A DNA stretch of 64,000 bases from Candidatus Vondammii sp. HM_W22 (GTDB taxonomy: Bacteria > Pseudomonadota > Gammaproteobacteria > Chromatiales > Chromatiaceae). The stretch spans positions 682,001 through 746,000 of the forward strand of contig NZ_CP099567.1 in NCBI RefSeq assembly GCF_022530855.2, in the 5' to 3' direction. The first letter of the stretch is position 1. Each line of letters starts with the position of its first letter. The position numbers and the translations under genes are program-made. Below the pieces are notes generated by a model, which saw nothing but the letters and a program-made list of their open reading frames with translations, made no database searches and was not told where the DNA came from. Of this stretch, positions 19,686-28,114 are shown in pieces.

Positions 19686-20092
19686 ATGAAAAAATCGCGG
19701 TACACGGAACAACAGCTCGGATTCGCATTGCGTCAGGCAGAAACGGGAATACGGATTTCAGAGGTCTACCGCAAGATGGGAATATCGGACGCGATATTTT
19801 ACAATTGGAAAAAGAAGTTTGGAGGTTTAGGCATTTCAGAGCGACGGAGTTTACGTCAATTAGAGGACGAAAATCGTCTCTTGTAAAGCAGATGCTTCAG
19901 GATGTCGTGTGCGAAAAAAGCGCTGAAGACGGCCAGGGGAGTTTTAGGGATGAATGTTTAAATACCCATTGTTTTTTGTCACTGAAAGATGCGCAAGAAA
20001 AGATTGAAAGCTGGCACCATGATTACAATACATTCCGATCCCATACATCACTGGAAAATTTGACGCCGGATATCAGGCCGGTGAGCAGTGGG
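19686..20092 (+). mobile_element. IS3-family element, internally deleted
   Basis: The frame 19686-19886 encodes an OrfA-type protein (MKKSRYTEQQLGFALRQAET; helix-turn-helix with ISEVYRKMGISDAIFYNWKK). It ends early. In another frame, 19910-20090 gives only the very end of OrfB (GSFRDECLNTHCFLSLKDAQ ... FRSHTSLENLTPDI). Around 800 bp encoding most of the DDE domain are missing between them. The copy cannot transpose by itself. It is a different IS3 subgroup from the element at 41.4 kb. Confidence 0.8.
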
Positions 20093-20326
20093 ACTAGTCG
20101 CTCCAGCAGCGCGACTGCCGACGGGCCTGCTGCACAATAAAGAAGGGTCTGAACCCCAGTGCCAGGAGGGCTAGTCCAGTGGGGGATAAAGCAGATTTTT
20201 TTGGTTCAGAGCGGACTTTTAGCACGGTTTATAAGGTTCTTCGGTATCGGCATGGTGCCTAATGACCGTGAAGCAGCAGTCTTTGATGCTAGTCAAGAGA
20301 GGATCTTCTGTGCATTTTTGTCAGGC

Positions 20327-20353
20327 AAAAAATACGGGCCGAAGCCCGCATTT
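20327..20353 (-). terminator. Intrinsic terminator of the sulfur globule gene
   Basis: Read on the minus strand, the sequence is GCGGGC-TTCG-GCCCGT followed by ATTTTTT. A six-base-pair stem closed by a stable TTCG tetraloop with a T-run is a typical Rho-independent terminator. It lies about 45 bases past the stop codon at 20400. Confidence 0.85.
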
Positions 20354-20399
20354 AATCAATGCCCTGGGGCATCTGACTTTAAAGCAAGATTAAAAAATC

Positions 20400-20753
20400 T
20401 CACTTGGTAGCAGGAGCTGGTGCAGGAGTTGCAGGTGCTGGGTAGCCATAAGGAGCGGCGCCATAGCCATAAGGAGCAGCGCCATAGCCATAAGGAGTAG
20501 TGCCATAGCCATAAGGAGCAGCGCCGCCATAGCCACCACGGTTGTAGTAGTCGTTGTATCCACGGCCAGAACCACGAGCATTTCCGTTCATGCCGAAGCT
20601 GAAGTCACCAGAGCCGTCGCTCCATCCGTCGCCATAACCGCTGTTGTTGTTGCCCCATCCGTTATTCCAAGGATTACCACCCCACCATGCGGAAGCAGAA
20701 GCGGAAGCGGCGAGCATAGCAGCGATAGCAGCAGCTTTTACAATCTTATTCAT
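20400..20753 (-). CDS. Sulfur globule protein
   Basis: The 117-residue product starts with a signal peptide ([20 protein letters not shown]) and continues [20 protein letters not shown]. It is rich in Gly, Asn, Tyr and Trp. The middle ([20 protein letters not shown]) matches the style of SgpB/CV2-type sulfur globule proteins of purple sulfur bacteria, which coat periplasmic sulfur globules. The second half is a tandem PYGYG repeat and the end is [13 protein letters not shown]. It has its own intrinsic terminator, so it is probably monocistronic and strongly expressed. The assignment rests on composition, signal peptide and the dsr/apr context. Confidence 0.82.
   Translation of the reverse strand: MNKIVKAAAIAAMLAASASASAWWGGNPWNNGWGNNNSGYGDGWSDGSGDFSFGMNGNARGSGRGYNDYYNRGGYGGAAPYGYGTTPYGYGAAPYGYGAAPYGYPAPATPAPAPATK
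20439..20525 (-). repeat. 21-bp tandem repeat inside the sulfur globule gene
   Basis: A 21-bp unit (plus-strand core CCATAAGGAGCAGCGCCATAG) is repeated about four times, encoding PYGYGAA / PYGYGTT / PYGYGAA units. The third unit differs (GTAGTG instead of CAGCG). Such an array can change copy number by slippage, which would alter the length of the Tyr/Gly-rich tail. Confidence 0.85.
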
Positions 20754-20778
20754 AATCCTTCTCCAATTATTGTGTTGT

Positions 20779-20799
20779 TTATCAGAAAAACGCTGATAA
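20779..20799 (-). promoter_or_regulatory. Hairpin upstream of the sulfur globule gene
   Basis: TTATCAG and CTGATAA form a 7-bp inverted repeat with a 7-base spacer, 26 bases or more before the start codon at 20753. A GGAGAAGG ribosome-binding site lies between the hairpin and the ATG. It may be a 5'-UTR stem that stabilises the mRNA or an operator; the sequence alone does not decide. Confidence 0.4.
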
Positions 20800-20877
20800 G
20801 CGATGTTACAGTTGATGCGCTTTCTGGGCTATACAATATTAGTAATTGCTTAATAAGTCAATTACTAATTCTCTCGG

Positions 20878-23268
20878 TCACCTGTTTTTAGCGAACAAGT
20901 AGGGCACTACATCTTCGAAGGTGCTGGCAAAGCGCACTTTTATTTCCTTGCGGATATGTTTCGGTACCTCTTCGAATTCACCTTTATTCTCTTCTGGAAG
21001 TATCAGTTCACGAATACCAGCTCTGCGTGCGGCAATCATTTTTTCACGAACGCCACCAATGGGAAAAACATGCCCGGTAAGTGTCAGTTCGCCGGTCATG
21101 GCAATATGGCGTATCGGCTGGTTGCGTGCCAGGGAGAGCAGGGCCGAGGCCATGGTGATGCCGGCACTGGGTCCATCTTTCGGTGTTGCTCCTGCCGGAA
21201 CGTGGAGGTGTATGAAACTTTTTTCAAAGAATTTGGGATCTGCATCGAGGCTTTCTGCATTTGCAACGATGTAACCATAGGCGATCTCTGCCGACTCCTT
21301 CATTACATCCCCAAGTTGGCCGGTGAGCTTAAATCCCCTTGTAAAATTGTGTGTTTTTACCGCTTCGATACTGAGGGTAGCGCCACCCATGGAGGTCCAG
21401 GCCAAGCCGGTTACTACGCCGGGGCCGCTCAGGTTACGGTCGTCGCGGAAGACAGGACTGCCAAGGTACTCTTTGAAGTCCCCCTCAGTGACATTGATCG
21501 GCGGCTTTACGCCATCCAGCATTTTGACGACGACCTTGCGCACGATCTTTCCAATCTGCTTCTCCAAGCGGCGAACCCCGGCATCTCTGGCGTAACCTTC
21601 AATAATAGCCCGCATAGGGGCGGCATTGATTTTCAACTGACCCCGTTTCAGCCCTGCCCGCTTGAGTTGGCGGGGCAGCAGGTATTTGCGGGCAATCTGC
21701 AGCTTCTCCTGGGCAATGTAGCCAGCCAGGGAGATGGTCTCCATGCGATCAAGCAGCGGGGCAGGGATGGTGTCCAACTGGTTGGCGGTACAGACGAAAA
21801 GCGTTTTCGAGAGGTCGAAACGCAGGTCCAGATAGTGATCCAGGAAATCGCTGTTCTGTTCCGGGTCCAGAGCTTCCAGAAGGGCAGAGGCCGGGTCGCC
21901 ATGATAGGAGGCGCCGATTTTGTCAATCTCATCCAACATGATAACGGGATTTGAACTACCGGCTTCTTTCATCGCCTGAATGAATTTACCCGGCATTGCA
22001 CCTACATAGGTACGGCGATGGCCCTTGATCTCGGCCTCATCACGCATGCCGCCAACAGAGAAACGGTAAAACTTCCGCCCCAGTGCATTGGCGATAGATT
22101 TACCGATAGAAGTTTTACCGACGCCCGGAGGGCCCACCAGCAGAATAATAGAGCCGCTCACCGAGCCTTTCATGATACCTACCGCGAGGAACTCCAGGAT
22201 TCTTTTCTTTACGTCATCCAGACCGTAGTGATCTTTATCCAGTGCCTCTCGTGCCTGCTTTATATCCAGTTTGTCTGGAGAGTGTTTGCCCCAGGGCAGC
22301 AGGCTTATCCAATCTAAATAGTTGCGGGTCAATGCGTATTCAGGAGAGCCGGTCTCCAGAATCGCCATCTTCTCCATCTCCTCTTTCACGCGGTTTTCTG
22401 CCTGTTCTGTGAGCGTGAGCGTCTCTAGCCGCTCTGCGAATTTATCCAGTTCTGCCGTGCGGTCATCCTTGGCTAACCCCAACTCTTTCTGGATTGCCTT
22501 CAATTGTTCGCGCAAAAAAAATTCCCGCTGCTGAGTATCCATCTTCTCTTCGACAGATTTGCGGATTCCATGTTGTGCATGGGCAATTTCCAGCTCTTTA
22601 TTGAGCAGGAGCAGCACCTTCTCCATGCGCGGCATCAGCTTGACTGCCTCCAGTATCTCTTGGAGCTGGGTTCGTGTAGCCGTGGTAAGGCTGGCGGCGA
22701 AGTCAGCCAGATGGGACGGATCGTCGGGTCCCAGGCGGTCGAGGAACATACGAAGCTCTTCGCCGTAAAGAGGGTTAAGTGGTACCAGCTCTTTAATGGT
22801 GTTGATAACAGCCATGGCATAGGCTTTTATCTCATCATTCATTGGCTTGGTATGGTCTCGGAAATAGTGAACCCGGGCTTTGTAGGGTGCTTTGTTGCTG
22901 ACCATTTTCTCAATCCGGAAACGCTGAAGACATTCCACCAGAACCTGAAGTCGACCCTCAATCATCTGAACCCGGTGAATCCGGCTGGCAGTCCCTATCT
23001 GCCGGAATTCACTGGGTTTTGCATCTTCAGATATGGCTGCATCGGTCATCACGATGCCAATGATGTCGTTGCCTTTTTTTCTGGCTTCCGTGATGGTGTC
23101 ATTCCAGTATTTGGCATCCATCAGCAGCGGCACGGCCTGTCCTGGAAAGAAGGGACGGGTAGTCACCGGCAACAGGTGAATGATTTCGGGCAGCATATTG
23201 TCCTGGCGTGCCAAGGCGTGGTCGGTAATGATGTCAATGCTATCTGCGTCGATAAAGTCTTCGTTCAT
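20878..23268 (-). CDS. lon: Lon ATP-dependent protease
   Basis: Lon degrades misfolded and regulatory proteins in the cytoplasm. The 796-residue protein has the N-terminal substrate-binding domain (IIHLLPVTTRPFFPGQAVPL), the AAA+ module with Walker A GPPGVGKTSIGKSIA and Walker B PVIMLDEIDKIG, and the C-terminal Ser-Lys protease domain (GATPKDGPSAGITMASALL with the catalytic Ser; GGVREKMIAARRAG with the Lys). Length is normal for LonA. Its start is 157 bp after rsmA on the same strand. Confidence 0.96.
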   Translation of the reverse strand: MNEDFIDADSIDIITDHALARQDNMLPEIIHLLPVTTRPFFPGQAVPLLMDAKYWNDTITEARKKGNDIIGIVMTDAAISEDAKPSEFRQIGTASRIHRVQMIEGRLQVLVECLQRFRIEKMVSNKAPYKARVHYFRDHTKPMNDEIKAYAMAVINTIKELVPLNPLYGEELRMFLDRLGPDDPSHLADFAASLTTATRTQLQEILEAVKLMPRMEKVLLLLNKELEIAHAQHGIRKSVEEKMDTQQREFFLREQLKAIQKELGLAKDDRTAELDKFAERLETLTLTEQAENRVKEEMEKMAILETGSPEYALTRNYLDWISLLPWGKHSPDKLDIKQAREALDKDHYGLDDVKKRILEFLAVGIMKGSVSGSIILLVGPPGVGKTSIGKSIANALGRKFYRFSVGGMRDEAEIKGHRRTYVGAMPGKFIQAMKEAGSSNPVIMLDEIDKIGASYHGDPASALLEALDPEQNSDFLDHYLDLRFDLSKTLFVCTANQLDTIPAPLLDRMETISLAGYIAQEKLQIARKYLLPRQLKRAGLKRGQLKINAAPMRAIIEGYARDAGVRRLEKQIGKIVRKVVVKMLDGVKPPINVTEGDFKEYLGSPVFRDDRNLSGPGVVTGLAWTSMGGATLSIEAVKTHNFTRGFKLTGQLGDVMKESAEIAYGYIVANAESLDADPKFFEKSFIHLHVPAGATPKDGPSAGITMASALLSLARNQPIRHIAMTGELTLTGHVFPIGGVREKMIAARRAGIRELILPEENKGEFEEVPKHIRKEIKVRFASTFEDVVPYLFAKNR

Positions 23269-23425
23269 GCGCTTAATACCCGAACAGATTGTAGTGGTGA
23301 TTTCAGTTTTAAATCAGGTCGATTGGACGCAGCGTTCACAGAGATAAGCAAAGATTGTGTTTCGAAAAACACAGTACACTTCCTCGCGGCCTCAGAACGC
23401 CTTAATTGCTATGTTCCGAACTATA

Positions 23426-24220
23426 TCAGGCCGATGAAGCCGTTTTACAAGCGAGATTCGAGAGTTTCACAAAATCTTCCAATGCCAGCCGCTCAGCACG
23501 GAGGCAGGGATCAATGCCTGCCTCTTCCATAAGGTGAGTGCCTGCCAATTCGCGGAGACTGTTGCGCAGGGTCTTGCGGCGCTGTGAGAAAGCGGCGGTG
23601 ATCATCCGGGCAAAAAAGACCTTGTCATCCACCGGGTAAAGCGGCGTCCGGTGCGGGACCAGGCGGACGAAAGATGAGTTCACCTTGGGTGCTGGCTTGA
23701 ATGCGCCGGGGCCGATATCAAACAGATGTTCAATTTTGCACAAAGCTTGGAGCATGACAGTAAGCCGGCCATAGATTTTACTCCCTGGCTCAGCCGCCAT
23801 ACGATCCACCACCTCCTTCTGAAGCATGAAGTGCATATCATGGACACAGTAGGAGTGTTCCAGCAGATGGAACAGGATGGGTGTCGATATGTTATAAGGT
23901 AGATTACCAATAAGCCTCAGTGGCTCATTTTCTGTGGCGAGGCTGCAGAAATCAAATTTCAGTGCATCGGTATTGACGATCTCCAGCTCACCCAAGTCAG
24001 CGCACATTTCGGCCAGTGGATGGACCAGGTCGCGATCCAACTCTATGGCGATCAGTTTCTTGTTAAGCGCCAAAAGCTCTTTAGTGATGGCGCCCCGACC
24101 GGGGCCGATTTCGACAAGATAGTCTGCTGGCTTTACAGCGATACTCCTTACGATTCTGCTGATGATGGAGGGGTCGTGGAGGAAGTTTTGGCCGAATCGT
24201 TTTCTAGCCTTGTGAGTCAA
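23426..24220 (-). CDS. rsmA: RsmA (KsgA), 16S rRNA dimethyladenosine transferase
   Basis: RsmA dimethylates two adjacent adenines (A1518 and A1519) in helix 45 of 16S rRNA. The 264-residue protein begins MTHKARKRFGQNFLHDPSII, has the SAM-binding motif LVEIGPGRGAITKELL, and the catalytic NLPYNISTPILFHLLE. FSQRRKTLRNSLREL is in the C-terminal domain. The sequence is normal throughout. Confidence 0.96.
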   Translation of the reverse strand: MTHKARKRFGQNFLHDPSIISRIVRSIAVKPADYLVEIGPGRGAITKELLALNKKLIAIELDRDLVHPLAEMCADLGELEIVNTDALKFDFCSLATENEPLRLIGNLPYNISTPILFHLLEHSYCVHDMHFMLQKEVVDRMAAEPGSKIYGRLTVMLQALCKIEHLFDIGPGAFKPAPKVNSSFVRLVPHRTPLYPVDDKVFFARMITAAFSQRRKTLRNSLRELAGTHLMEEAGIDPCLRAERLALEDFVKLSNLACKTASSA

Positions 24221-24357
24221 TGGATTATCCTTTCTTTTGTCGGAGACTTCAATTAGCTATAAAATTTATAAATTGAAATTACAAAAAAATCAACCAGTTA
24301 GGCTATAAATCGGGTGTGATTACAAGTCGCATTGATTTTCGCATTGGTGAAAAATGA

Positions 24358-25379
24358 GGCTCTTCCCCTAATTCAAGAGGGGAAGCATCATCCAACCACT
24401 CCCTCAGGATAAAGATTCAGCCCTCCAAGGTGGAGGTAGATTGCATTGGCAAATCGCTCTTTGTTGCGGAAACCGCTGCTAGGCACCTTGATCATCTTGA
24501 TTCGGCTGTTGAGACTTTCTGCCGGACCATTACTTACTTTCAAAACAACAGCGTTCAATATTCCCCACAGATGATCCTTGATTGTTCCCGCCACTTTCTT
24601 GATTGGCTCCAGGCCACTGCGCACTGCCCATGACAACCACCGCTCCTAGCCTTTCCTTGCCCATGTCTTGCTGGCATAGTGCCAGAGTGACATGGCAAAC
24701 TCTTTGATCCCCCAGGCGCGGGCAATCTTCAGCGTGCTGTCACGTAGCGCCTTGAACCGCAATTTCGGTCTGCGCATCATGTTCTCCGGGTTGTAGAGCT
24801 AGTCATACTGGCGGCCTTTAAGGTCCTCATAGCCATCAGCGCTTTGTGCTCTTGGCGGTGTACTTTGCCCACCGCCTCATCAATACCAATGCGTGTTGGG
24901 CTGATCTCTTTTCTACGTGCCAGTCCTCGCTTAACCGCTCGCTGCATAATTCCATCAATGGCATTCCAGCTCAGCCTCATCAATCGGGAGACTGCCGAGA
25001 TGGACGCCTCTTTCAACCAGTTGATCACCAGTGCCTCAAACATTGCAGTAAATCCATAGCACGGTTCCGCCCAGGAAACTGGCACGGTGCCCACCCCATG
25101 TTCTTCACACTTCACTCTGGGCGCATCTGCTACCAAAATAGTTTTGCACTGGCGGGTATCCAGGTGCCGCCAGCGGCGCTTGCGTGAGTCATAGCCCGGT
25201 GAGATATCTGCCCACAGGTTGAACAACACTGCTTGGCACCTGCCTCCTGCTCAACCTATACCGTTACCTCTCCCTCTGACAGAGCCAACTCTACACTGCC
25301 AAGGGCTCGTGATACTCAGGGTTTGGGCTATCTCTAGTAGGGGAGGCGTTAATCTACCCACTTAATCAGGGGAAGAGCC
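24358..25379 (-). mobile_element. ISL3-family element, copy 2, degenerate
   Basis: The ends are inverted repeats: GGCTCTTCCCCTAATTCAAG at 24358 and the complement of GGCTCTTCCCCTGATTAAG ending at 25379. The transposase is on the minus strand in broken frames. 25229-24777 covers the zinc-finger/helix-turn-helix and the first DDE part (ARVKCEEHGVGTVPVSWAEP; LKEASISAVSRLMRLSWNAI). 24636-24388 gives the C-terminus (IKDHLWGILNAV ... LGGLNLYPEGVVG). The middle is disrupted. At about 1.0 kb it is the longest of the three copies in the window but is not functional. Confidence 0.82.
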
Positions 25380-25434
25380 AATAATATAAAAAGGCCTGCA
25401 AAGAATAATTCCACGGGCTTTTAATCTACTAAAA

Positions 25435-25758
25435 TTAGTACCCGCCTTTACGCTTGGTCTCGGGCAGTCCGGCAATCTTGCCCGCTTGTTTGGCTGGGCC
25501 TGTTGGGAAAAGGTTGTAGAGTGATTTGGTGTCTACCTTATCCAGGTCAGTCCAGATTTTTTTAAAGTGTTTGACCATGTTGCGTTCATTGGGTTGGTTG
25601 CCATTATTGTTGAGGTACTCGTCGCGCAGATAGTTGATTATGTCCCAGCTCTTTTCACTCAGCTCGGCACCTTCTTTTTCGGCCAATTCTTTGGCTACGT
25701 GTTCATTCCAGTCTTCCAGATTTACCAGGTAACCATGGTTTGTTAATTCATATGACAT
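25435..25758 (-). CDS. rspA: RspA-type DsrC/TusE paralog without cysteines
   Basis: The product has 107 residues and the DsrC/TusE/RspA fold signature: GYLVNLEDWNEHVAKELAEK, ELSEKSWDIINYLRDEY, and LFPTGPAKQAGKIAGLPETK at the C-terminus. In DsrC the last block carries two conserved cysteines (here in dsrC at 31750). In this gene both are replaced and the protein contains no cysteine at all. That matches the class called RspA (regulatory sulfur-related protein), proposed to act without sulfur transfer. The ATG at 25758 is preferred over 25800 because GAAGGAGATATCACA precedes it. It is the last gene of a minus-strand group diverging from dsrA. Confidence 0.85.
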   Translation of the reverse strand: MSYELTNHGYLVNLEDWNEHVAKELAEKEGAELSEKSWDIINYLRDEYLNNNGNQPNERNMVKHFKKIWTDLDKVDTKSLYNLFPTGPAKQAGKIAGLPETKRKGGY

Positions 25759-25883
25759 TGTGATATCTCCTTCTCGGTAATTTATTTTTTTACTTAACAC
25801 TTAAATATGCTCGATAGCAAACATGCTAAATTGGGTTTAGGTAAATTGGAATGGCCTAGTGATAGTGAATTTTTTGCCGTGCC

Positions 25884-26543
25884 CTAAAAAGATTTTTGAG
25901 GAATAAACAGACCGCAGCCGAGAGTGCGTCGATTACCCAATCCCTGCTCTTGCAGATAAACGGCATTTTCATAAGAAAGGTTTGCCACCATCAGGCTTCG
26001 GGTCAGCAGTGGGCCACCGGGTGTAGCCAGCAGATTCTGTTTGCCACAGAGTATCTTTTTAAATCTCAATCTCATCTTTTTTAGTTCGGATATAGCCCAG
26101 GATAGGAATCTCTCTTCTTCCCAGTCGGGGTTGCAGGCAACATAACGCGAATAAAGGATATCGGTGACCCTGAGTTTCCTCTGCCTCGCAGTTTTGATTT
26201 CGATTGGGTGTCCATCGATATTGAGGGTCTGCCCGGACAGGGCAGCGGCATCTTCAATGCGGTGCTTTGGCAGCCTGAGAACGAGTGGGGTGCGCCTGGA
26301 TGGATAGAGCAACTCTTCTGCGCCTTGGGGGCGCTCCCAGCCATTGCCTGAATCTGCGACGTGGATGACGTGCAGGCCGGCCTGAGCTTCGTCGGAAAAC
26401 CAGGGCAGTAGCCGGTTGATCTCTTCGGCGAGCACCCAGGCATGATCCACCGGCAGGGCGGGGCAGTTTATCTGAAACAGCAGGTCAACCACGTTTTCAG
26501 GAACGACGAACTGCTCTCTGTTATTCTCTTCTTGCCAATACAT
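25884..26543 (-). CDS. Orphan Cas6/Cmx6-like protein (type I-MYXAN family)
   Basis: The 219-residue protein resembles the Cas6/Cmx6 endoribonuclease family of I-MYXAN CRISPR systems. The N-terminal ferredoxin-like half reads VVDLLFQINCPALPVDHAWV and LHVIHVADSGNGW. The centre has a PLVLRLPKHRIEDA strand. The C-terminus holds the glycine-rich RNA-binding loop QEQGLGNRRTLGCGLFIPQK and SLMVANLSYENAVYL. His in DHAW or HVIH could be catalytic. No CRISPR repeat or other cas gene is visible in 64 kb. It starts 3 bp after the preceding gene and ends 125 bp before rspA, so it belongs with sulfur genes rather than with immunity. The function here is unknown. Confidence 0.72.
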   Translation of the reverse strand: MYWQEENNREQFVVPENVVDLLFQINCPALPVDHAWVLAEEINRLLPWFSDEAQAGLHVIHVADSGNGWERPQGAEELLYPSRRTPLVLRLPKHRIEDAAALSGQTLNIDGHPIEIKTARQRKLRVTDILYSRYVACNPDWEEERFLSWAISELKKMRLRFKKILCGKQNLLATPGGPLLTRSLMVANLSYENAVYLQEQGLGNRRTLGCGLFIPQKSF

Positions 26544-26546
26544 AGT

Positions 26547-27308
26547 CTATTCTGGAATTTTACTTCGCAGTTGGTCTCGGTCGAACCACCAATCACCCCC
26601 TGTCAGGATATCCAGTACTGTGGCCAGGCGTGGCAGGAATTTGCCGGGATTGTCCAACTCCAGCTGCTGGACCCAAAAATCAAAAATTTCCTGGTCTTCC
26701 ACTTGGCTGTGGGTGCGGGCTACCTGGCCTAGTAATTGGATGGTAAAAAATTGCAGATTTTCCCTCTGCTTATCTTCTGCACGCATATCTGCAATATAGC
26801 CTGCAGTTGCGGCGGCCACGGCGGCACCGTCTGATCTGTCCTGACTCTCATCCACCATATGCTGGAGCATAGCAACGCTGAGCTCCGGATCGACGGGAAA
26901 GGTGACGCTCAGCCAGATACCGTGTGCCAGTGCCTTGATTGACTCTGGTTTTCCCGTTTGGAACATGATGTCGCAGGATTCCACCGCGTAGAGCCAGAGT
27001 TCTTCGGAAATTGCCTGATCAAAATGTGCGTGGGCTAGATCCCAAGCCTCGTCAAATCTGTTTAATTCCAGCAGAGCATAGCATTGCTGGAGAATCAGTG
27101 GCAGCTTGGTGTCCAGAGGGGCGCCGGTACCAATTTCATCCAGTTTTTTCCTGAGTTCATCCAGGCGAAGCTCAACCAGCTGACTTGACTGTATAGCATC
27201 GTCTGCACACTCGTTACCACCAAGGAATGTTTTTGATTGTAGATATTTCACGGTACTTCCCCCAGGAGCTTGTCCGATCTTAGGTTGAATCTGCTGCGGG
27301 AAAGACAC
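26547..27308 (-). CDS. Conserved helical protein upstream of the Cas6-like gene
   Basis: I do not recognise a named family. The roughly 250-residue product is acidic, soluble and nearly all helix-forming, with alternating hydrophobic/charged heptads that look TPR-like (LILQQCYALLELNRFDEAWD; LWLYAVESCDIMFQTGKPES). It has two Cys and no signal peptide. The GTG at 27308 gives the full frame. A GTG at 27251 with GGGGGAAG just upstream may be the true start. Its stop is 3 bp from the Cas6-like start, so the two are almost certainly one operon and may act together. Confidence 0.65.
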   Translation of the reverse strand: MSFPQQIQPKIGQAPGGSTVKYLQSKTFLGGNECADDAIQSSQLVELRLDELRKKLDEIGTGAPLDTKLPLILQQCYALLELNRFDEAWDLAHAHFDQAISEELWLYAVESCDIMFQTGKPESIKALAHGIWLSVTFPVDPELSVAMLQHMVDESQDRSDGAAVAAATAGYIADMRAEDKQRENLQFFTIQLLGQVARTHSQVEDQEIFDFWVQQLELDNPGKFLPRLATVLDILTGGDWWFDRDQLRSKIPE

Positions 27309-27436
27309 TTTGGCTAGATTTCCCGAGCAATTTCGTTAAAAATGATGATGGTTCGCTTTGAATTATGCGAAAAGCCCGGCCAAAATGGCTTTCCCTCGCT
27401 ACTGCGATCACCTCAGCTCCGCCGGCTCCAAAGTTT

Positions 27437-27613
27437 CTAGGTAAAGGCTGCTTCCAGCCTGTCTTCCCAATCTTCTGGGGTGTCGGAAAACTGGGGTTTT
27501 ACGTCAATGCGAAAGAACGTGGTTCCCTGGCGGCGTATTTTGATTAGTTCGATCAACTCCTCGAATGTTTCTACATCCGGGCTCTGGATCATTACCTCAC
27601 TTAGCAGGAGCAT
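27437..27613 (-). CDS. 58-residue hypothetical protein
   Basis: This short frame runs from the ATG at 27613 to a TAG at 27437. It reads MLLLSEVMIQSPDVETFEEL in its first part and continues RRQGTTFFRIDVKPQFSDTP to ...RLEAAFT. Composition looks like a real small protein: acidic helix, then a beta-like TTFFRIDV stretch. It lies between dsrA and the helical/Cas6-like genes on the same strand as the latter. There is no family I can name. Confidence 0.45.
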   Translation of the reverse strand: MLLLSEVMIQSPDVETFEELIELIKIRRQGTTFFRIDVKPQFSDTPEDWEDRLEAAFT

Positions 27614-28114
27614 GCTTGTCTACCCCGAGTTGCATGAATTTTTCTGGTGCGGGTGGTTCGATGTTGCCGATCCAATAATACCCAAGTGATCAACTTGGTT
27701 TTTATTATTTAACCCCAGAGTTCAGGTTTGATGCAAGTCTGGGATGGAAATATTTTTGATGCAGTGCAATATCCAGTTATGGCGATTTATTAGTTATGCA
27801 GGGATTAGCCGATTTTATGTTATTGATATCTAATGGTATTATATTTTAGTTTATTCGATTATTCATATATAACTGAATATAAACATATCCCATTGGAGAT
27901 ATGTTATTTTACCCCTATACCCCCCCATTAGCGGGATATTGTTGACACATAAGGGAACTCTAAAATGCTTTATGAAACTCTGGGACGAGTAATCCCTTAT
28001 CCTGAACGAAGAGGTTTGCAAATTCAGGGTTTGCGGCGCCCGGGCAGTTGGGTGGCCGCTTGTGACTATCAATTCATAACACCTAATGATAAAGACCAAT
28101 TGGGAGATTAACTG
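27614..28114 (+). promoter_or_regulatory. dsr operon upstream region
   Basis: About 500 bp without a convincing gene, AT-rich, between the divergent small ORF and dsrA. It holds a perfect 8-bp dyad (27882-27889 / 27898-27905, AACATATC and GATATGTT) with an 8-base spacer. A TTGACA box lies at 27942-27947; the best -10 candidates downstream are poorly spaced. A second short palindrome (GGGACGAGTAATCCC) is near 27983. GGGAGA precedes the dsrA ATG. The region must contain the main dsr promoter, and the dyad is a candidate operator. Confidence 0.5.
27882..27905. promoter_or_regulatory. Perfect dyad, candidate operator for dsr
   Basis: AACATATC and GATATGTT are exact complements separated by CCATTGGA. 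The dyad is 36 bp upstream of a TTGACA box and 210 bp upstream of dsrA. It lies in the divergent space shared by dsrA and the minus-strand rspA/Cas6-like group, so one factor could regulate both. Function is inferred from symmetry and position only. Confidence 0.4.

Noticed and set aside
20956-23532. Long plus-strand ORFs opposite lon
   Set aside because: They are antisense to a complete, well-conserved Lon protease and have no recognisable motif.
25884-26543. A CRISPR locus suggested by the Cas6-like gene
   Set aside because: No repeated 25-40 bp units with spacers and no cas1, cas2, cas3, cas5 or cas7 were seen anywhere in the window.
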